64,000 nucleotides of DNA from Vicia villosa. Its lineage: Eukaryota; Streptophyta; Magnoliopsida; Fabales; Fabaceae. A program made the position numbers and the translations under genes. Each line of letters opens with the position of its first letter. Position 1 is the first letter of the stretch. The stretch is taken from positions 120,667,183 through 120,731,182 of the forward strand of contig NC_081181.1 in assembly GCF_029867415.1 (NCBI RefSeq). The letters run 5' to 3'. The notes below the pieces were generated by a model. The model searched no databases. It was not told where the DNA came from and saw only the letters and a list, made by a program, of their open reading frames with translations. Below are positions 59,179-64,000 of this stretch, piece after piece.

Positions 59179-59733
59179 ACTCTGCAAAATCAGCAAAATG
59201 CAGAAACGCATTTGGGGTCCCCAATCCCCAAATTTCTACATGCAGCCATGGATGATCAAATAACAAGCTATAATAAACATACATATACTCATTATTACTA
59301 GGATGAAGGGTTAGACATGCAATTTGTAAGATCATTGAACATTTACTCTCAAAAACCCTTAACCCCAAACATGGCATTAACCCCATAGAATACCCCAAGG
59401 TCTCTATCTATGAGACTCACCTGACTAAGCTGAAGAAGAAGCTGCGAAAATCAGAAGAAGATGAAGGATATTGCTGAATCAAAGGAGCATGCATGGTAGA
59501 AGGTGAAGTTGTGATGTGGGTCTTCCTCCTTTTCCTTCTTGTTTCACGTTTCTTTCCTTTTCTTTCTCCCAAAATTCTGTTTTGTTCCAAAGACAAGAAA
59601 ATGAACTCAGCCAAACAACCCCTTAAGTCTTAGTGTTAGGTGCAATGACCACAATACCCCCCAACTAGACTTTATTCCCCATGATGCCATTTAGTTACAT
59701 TCTAACTAAATAGAAAATAAATAGGATATTACA

Positions 59734-59768
59734 TTCTCCCCCCTTAAATAGAATTCGTCCTCGAATTC
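59734..59768 (-). promoter_or_regulatory. Element 6 polypurine tract and palindrome
   Basis: TTCTCCCCCCTTAAA directly next to the LTR, then GAATTCGTCCTCGAATTC at 59751-59768. Confidence 0.9.
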
Positions 59769-59774
59769 GAAAAC

Positions 59775-60455
59775 TTACCAGAACAGGTGAGGATACAACT
59801 CCCGCATCTCTGACTCGAGCTCCCAAGTAGCTTCGTCAGTACGCGACTCTTCCCATAACACCTTGACAAGAGGTATCTCTTTGCTTCTCAAGGACTTACT
59901 AGCATACTCCAGAATACAACACGGATTCGGTTGGAACGAAAGATCTGGTTCTACTTCAATCGTATCTGGCAGGATAGGATGAAACGAATCCGGCACAAAC
60001 TTCCGCAACTGAGACACATGGAATACGTCATGCAGCCCGGATAGTGAAGGAGGCAACGCTAACTGGTATGCGACTTCACCTATCCGTCTTATGATCTGAT
60101 AAGGTCCTACGTATCTCGGGCTAAGCTTGCGCGTCTTGAACGGTCCTTTCAACCTCAACCTCGGAGTCACCTTCAAGAACACATGATCTCCTACGTCAAA
60201 TTCCAAGGGTCTCCTTCGTTTGTCCGCATAACTCTTTTGTCGATCTTGAGCTTGTTTCATCTTATCTCGGATCATCTTAACCTTCTCCATGGTTTCTTGA
60301 ATTATCTCCGGCCCAAGAATTCCCTTCTCACCGACTTCAGACCAACACAAAGGTGATCGACATTTCCTCCCATACAAGGCTTCGTATGGGGCCATACCGA
60401 TACTCGCGTGATAACTGTTGTTATATGCGAATTCTATCAAGGGTAAGTTATCTTT
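59775..60455 (-). pseudogene. Element 6 integrase C-terminus and chromodomain
   Basis: 221 codons open after the TAG at 60456, ending at TAA 59775-59777. It starts near IEFAYNNSYHASIGMAPYEA, with YGRKCRSPLCW, then the GPF/Y-type region (KLSPRYVGPYQI) and DVFHVSQLRKFVPD. The tail LRSKEIPLVKVLWEE...TWELESEMRELYP is chromodomain-like, a module that targets integration to particular chromatin in chromoviruses. This copy keeps the Trp codon lost in element 4. Confidence 0.88.
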
Positions 60456-61595
60456 CTAACTTCCACCAATTTCCAAGATACATGCCCTCAGCATATCCTC
60501 AATGGTCTGAATAGTCCTTTCTGTTTGTCCATCTGTCTGAGGGTGGTTAGAAGTGCTCAAATTCAGATCTGTACCCATCTCTTGATGAAAGGCTTTCCAA
60601 AATCGGGAAGTGAACTTCGGATGTCTATCTGACACAATGATAGAAGGTACACCGTGCAATCTTACAATCTCCACTACAAAAAGCCTCGCAAGGTGAGAAA
60701 CCTTGTGAGTTGTCTTAACCGGTAAGAAATGCGCGGACTTAGTCAAACGGTCCACTATCACCCATATCGAGTCATGCCCACCTAATACCCGTGGTAGTCC
60801 CACAATGAAGTCCATGGATATACTGTCCCATTTCCAAACAGGAATATCCAATGGTTGCAACATACCACCGGGCCTTTGGTGCTCTATCTTCACTTGTTGG
60901 CAAATCACGCACTGCTCTACATAATTAGCCACATCTCTCTTCATACCAGGCCACCAAAAGTTCCCTTTCAAGTCCTGGTACATCTTGGTCGATCCGGGAT
61001 GGATGGTGAATTTGCTCTTGTGAGCCTCGTCCAAAATTAATCTCTTTAATTCCGCGTCATTTGGCACACACATCCTTCGTCCAAAAAGAATGAGTCCATT
61101 AGATGTACGAACGAATTCTGGAAGGTTTGCTTTAGCCTGCAATTCTACATCATTCCACTGTGCTTGACGGATCCTTTCCCGCAACTCATTCTCAATACAC
61201 AAGTTACTAATCAACACACCCGTTGGCGCCCACTCAAATTGTAAATCCAAATTTCTAAACTTCTCCATAAGGCCAAACTCCAACATCATCAGTTCTGCAA
61301 CTTTTATCTCTTTTCTACTCAAGGCATCCGCTACCTTATTAGCTTTACCATGATGGTACTTCAAATCAAAGTCAAAGTCCTTAAGATATTCCATCCATCT
61401 CCTCTGACGCATGTTGAGTTCCTTCTGATCGAAAAGATACTTCAAACTCTTATGATCGCTAAACATCTCAAAGTGAACTCCATACAAATAATGTCGCCAC
61501 ACCTTGAGCGCGAACACAATTGCAGCGAGTTCAAGGTCATGAGTAGGATAATTATCTTCATGAGATCTCAACTGTCTAGATGCATAAGCTACAAC
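60456..61595 (-). pseudogene. Element 6 RNase H and integrase core
   Basis: Open between TAG 61596 and TAG 60456 (371 codons from the first ATG). RNase [12 protein letters not shown] and KVADALSRK, with [19 protein letters not shown] upstream. Integrase: H and C zinc ligands in [19 protein letters not shown] and CVICQQVK, catalytic D in [10 protein letters not shown] in IVSDRHPKF and E in GQTERTIQ. The integrase stop (60456-60458) replaces a Trp that element 4 retains (GGSWKDHLP). Confidence 0.88.
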
Positions 61596-62486
61596 CTATC
61601 CATCTTGCATCAACACTCCACCTAAGCCTTTCTTAGAAGCATCGCAGAACACTTCGTAAGATCGGTTTGGATCTGGGATTACCAACACTGGAGCAGTAGT
61701 CAGTTTCTCCTTGAGTTTCCGAAAACTCTTCTCACATTCTAAATTCCATTTGAAAGAAACTTCCTTCCTTGTAAGTCTGGTCAAAGGTAATGCCAATTTG
61801 GAAAATCCCATAATGAACCTCCGATAGTAGCCTGCCAAGCCTAGGAAACTACGGACTTTAGTTGCATTCTTGGGTCGTTCCCAATATATCACTGCTTCTA
61901 CCTTTGAAGGGTCTACAGCTACGCCGCCGCCAGATATGACATGTCCAAGAAACTTGACTTCGGACATCCAGAACTCACACTTGCTAAACTTCGCAAATAA
62001 CTGCTTTTCTCTAAGAACCGACAACACAATCCTCAAATGCTCCATGTGCTCTTCGATAGTCCGAGAGTATATCAATATGTCGTCTATAAAGATTACCACG
62101 AACTGATCCAAATATGGTTGAAACACCCGGTTCATGTAATCCATAAAGACAGTAGGAGCATTGATTACCCCGAATGGCATAACCAAGAACTCATAATGAC
62201 CGTATCTCGTCCTAAAAGCAGTCTTAGATACATCCGAACTCTTAACCCGAATCTGACGATATCCCGACCTTAGGTCAATCTTCGAGAACACACAGGCTCC
62301 TTTCAATTGATCCAGAAGGTCATCAATCCGCGGTAGAGGGTACTTGTTCTTTATGGTCACCTTGTTTAGCTGACGATAGTCGATACACAATCGCATGCTA
62401 CCCTCCTTCTTCTTCACTAACAAAACTGGAGCTCCCCATGGAGAAACACTAGGACGAATGAAGTGTTTCGCCAACAACTCTTCTAA
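61596..62486 (-). pseudogene. Element 6 reverse transcriptase
   Basis: 293 codons from the first ATG. Typical Ty3/gypsy RT motifs in order: [55 protein letters not shown], the catalytic box [16 protein letters not shown] and [12 protein letters not shown]. The RNase H start [18 protein letters not shown] follows. The enzyme copies element RNA into DNA. Flanked by TAG codons at 62487 and 61596. Confidence 0.92.
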
Positions 62487-63542
62487 CTAACTCTTCAACT
62501 CTCTTAGCTCAGCAGGAGACATTCGATAAGGGGCAATAGAAACTGGAGCGGTACCCGGAACAAGATCAATAGAGAATTCAACTTCCCTTTCCGGCGGAAG
62601 AGAAGTAACATCCTCAGGAAAAACATCGGAAAATTCACACACAACCGGAATCTCCAATACACTCTTCTTGTCCTTGGAGTCCGACGTAAGAACCAAAAGG
62701 AAAGACTTCTCTTGAGCAAAAAGGTAATTGATCATGTTAACCGTACCTTCAAGAAGATGTTTAATGGCATCGGTTATTATAGTCTCCTCAGCAGGAATGA
62801 AGATAGCCTTCTCTTTACAACCGATGTACACCGAGTTAGCCGACAACCAGTCCATACCCAGTACTACATCGATCTTTTTGAGCGGTAGACAAATGAGGTC
62901 AATCAAGAATCTACGACCATTGAAGGTAATATAACACTCCTTGCAAATTTCTTGAGCTTCTACTACATCATCAGTAGCCGAAGAAATAACCATAGGATTT
63001 GGAAGGAAACTTGTCTCAAAACCAAGCCTCCGCACACAATGATAAGAGATAAAAGAATGTGTCGCTCCACAATCTACTAATACAAACAAGGGTTGATTAT
63101 TGACATAACACGTACCAGCAACAAGATTGGTGTTTCCTTGAGCCTTCCTAGCATCCAAGGTGTAAACACGACCCTTAGTCTTCTCAGGAACATTTGGGGC
63201 AGTACAATCCCTCGCGATATGTCCTGGCTGATGACACCTGAAACAGACCCCAGCATCCGGTCTATAATGCCCAAAATGTTTCCTGTTGCACTTACCACAT
63301 TGTGGAGGTGGATTAGAGCGATCCCCATAAACTGGTTTCTTCATAGATGGAGAATTGCGGGGTTTCAAATGCTGTCCCGATCTCCCTTGATCCCTACGAA
63401 CCGGCTTGTTCTGCTCTTTCTCTTCCTGAAACCTCTTTAATATGTTTTCAGCAACATAGCATTGTCTCAAACACTCAACATAAGTGGTAAACTCCCTCTG
63501 AGACACACTGTGTACAATATCAGCATTCAGCCCCATAAGGAA
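62487..63542 (-). pseudogene. Element 6 gag C-terminus and protease
   Basis: 349 codons from the first ATG. Zinc knuckle CFRCHQPGHIARDC at about 97-110, a second cysteine pair just upstream (CGKCNRKH), protease motif VDCGATHSF near 158, and LGMDWLSANS downstream as in Ty3/gypsy proteases. It ends with DLVPGTAPVSIAPYRMSPAE, the linker before RT, at TAG 62487-62489. Confidence 0.9.
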
Positions 63543-64000
63543 CTAATCAATCTTCCACAACTCATCTGGTGCATAAGCTGCTTGTCTAGAATAAGCAGTC
63601 ATGTCCTCAAACTTCTCAGCATATTCAGACACCGACATGTTGCCTTGTTTGAAGGACTGAAACTCACGCTCCTTCAAAGCACGCACACTGTTGGGGTAGT
63701 ACTTCTCCAAGAAAGCTGTCTTGAAATGTTGCCAATCCTTTGGGATTCCTTGATTAGTGAAATACGTAGACTCCGTATTCCACCATCTACCTGCTGGTCC
63801 CTTCATTTTCTGAGCAGCAAAGATCACCTTCTCTTCCTCTGTGCACTGAATAGCCTGGAATATCATCTCCATAGCATATAGCCAATCATGAGCAATCACA
63901 GGATCTAAACCACCCAAGAACTCTGGCGGATCCATCCGAAAGAAGGCACGAAAGTCAGGCCCTGCTGCAGCCTGAGTAGGAGCAGGAGCGGTTGGTTGTT
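63543..64000 (-). pseudogene. Element 6 gag capsid region, partial
   Basis: Open from the window edge to TAG 63543-63545. Contains AAAGPDFRAFFRMDPPEFLGG, then FQAIQCTEEEKVIFAAQKMK, GRWWNTESTYF, FLEKYYPNSVRALKEREFQS and YAPDELWKID, which is the retrotransposon Gag domain. Element 4 has Gln where the TAG stands (KIDQFMMG). The N-terminus lies outside the window. Confidence 0.88.

Larger units (their letters stand above)
57551..59733 (-). repeat. Element 6 3' LTR
   Basis: 2183 bp, TGTAACACACC to GGATATTACA. Holds the hairpin at 57860-57877, a 91-bp tandem duplication at 58437-58594, an AAT microsatellite at 58734-58767 and the TTCGCTACAGCGAA cluster at 58956-59178. Short frames within it are not supported. 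Confidence 0.9.
57551..64000 (-). mobile_element. Element 6: Tekay/Del-type chromovirus, runs off the right edge
   Basis: Inserted in the LTR of element 5 after AAAAA. 3' LTR 57551-59733, polypurine tract complement, then a complete minus-strand pol and most of gag. PBS and 5' LTR are beyond the window. Domain order gag-PR-RT-RNaseH-INT-chromodomain is that of chromoviruses. Four in-frame TAG codons are the only lesions I see in 4.2 kb of coding sequence. Confidence 0.92.

Noticed and set aside
60456..63545. Four TAG codons as programmed read-through or a changed genetic code
   Set aside because: They fall inside domains, not at gag-pol borders as a rule; the checkable ones replace Gln or Trp by single transitions, so mutation is simpler.

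Overview
This window looks like repeat-rich nuclear DNA of a flowering plant. I see no expressed-looking host gene, no rRNA or tRNA gene, and no bacterial organisation. The mix of Ogre/Tat-like long LTRs, Tekay/Del chromoviruses and an Athila derivative, nested several deep, suggests a large-genome dicot, probably a legume. The species is inference, not shown by the sequence.

The substrate is a head-to-tail array of units of about 2.2-2.7 kb. Each unit carries a decayed fragment of a plant RPA70-like (DUF223-type OB-fold) gene, a 45-bp in-frame minisatellite and an AT-rich spacer. Six units (A-F) can be followed: 2866-5404, 5405-7597, 7598-8189 + 25485-26727, 38127-39390 + 52203-53080, 53081-55791 and 55792-56685. 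They were split by successive LTR-retrotransposon insertions.

Layout: 1-2865, partial Ogre-like LTR on the minus strand. 8190-25479, element 1 (minus, TSD TATTG); its 5' LTR is split by element 2 (15274-24403, plus, TSD TAATG). 26728-38126, element 3 (plus); its 3' LTR holds a solo Ogre-like LTR (34308-37906, TSD ATAGG) and is truncated by a deletion into the array. 39391-52202, element 4 (minus, TSD TTTTT), a Tekay chromovirus with broken gag, PR and INT, lacking RT, and containing an Athila-derived gag-PR segment (43794-48386) between two 781-bp copies of host element sequence. 56686-57550, element 5 (minus), start of a further element. 57551 to the window end, element 6 (minus), a Tekay chromovirus with full-length pol interrupted only by four in-frame TAG codons.

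Elements 1, 2 and 3 have 3.4-3.6 kb internal regions with primer-binding site and polypurine tract but no gag-pol, as in LARD-type non-autonomous elements. They share the tRNA-iMet-type PBS and a GAATTCG/CGAATTC palindrome beside the polypurine tract with the coding elements 4 and 6, which suggests mobilisation in trans by that lineage.

The most unusual signal is that nearly every LTR family here carries its own cluster of short palindromes. The sequences differ between families but often sit beside a shared degenerate module ending in TTGGAAAGCT. A second candidate is an alternative-frame ORF in the tandem units with a signal-peptide-like start and a variable number of 15-residue repeats.
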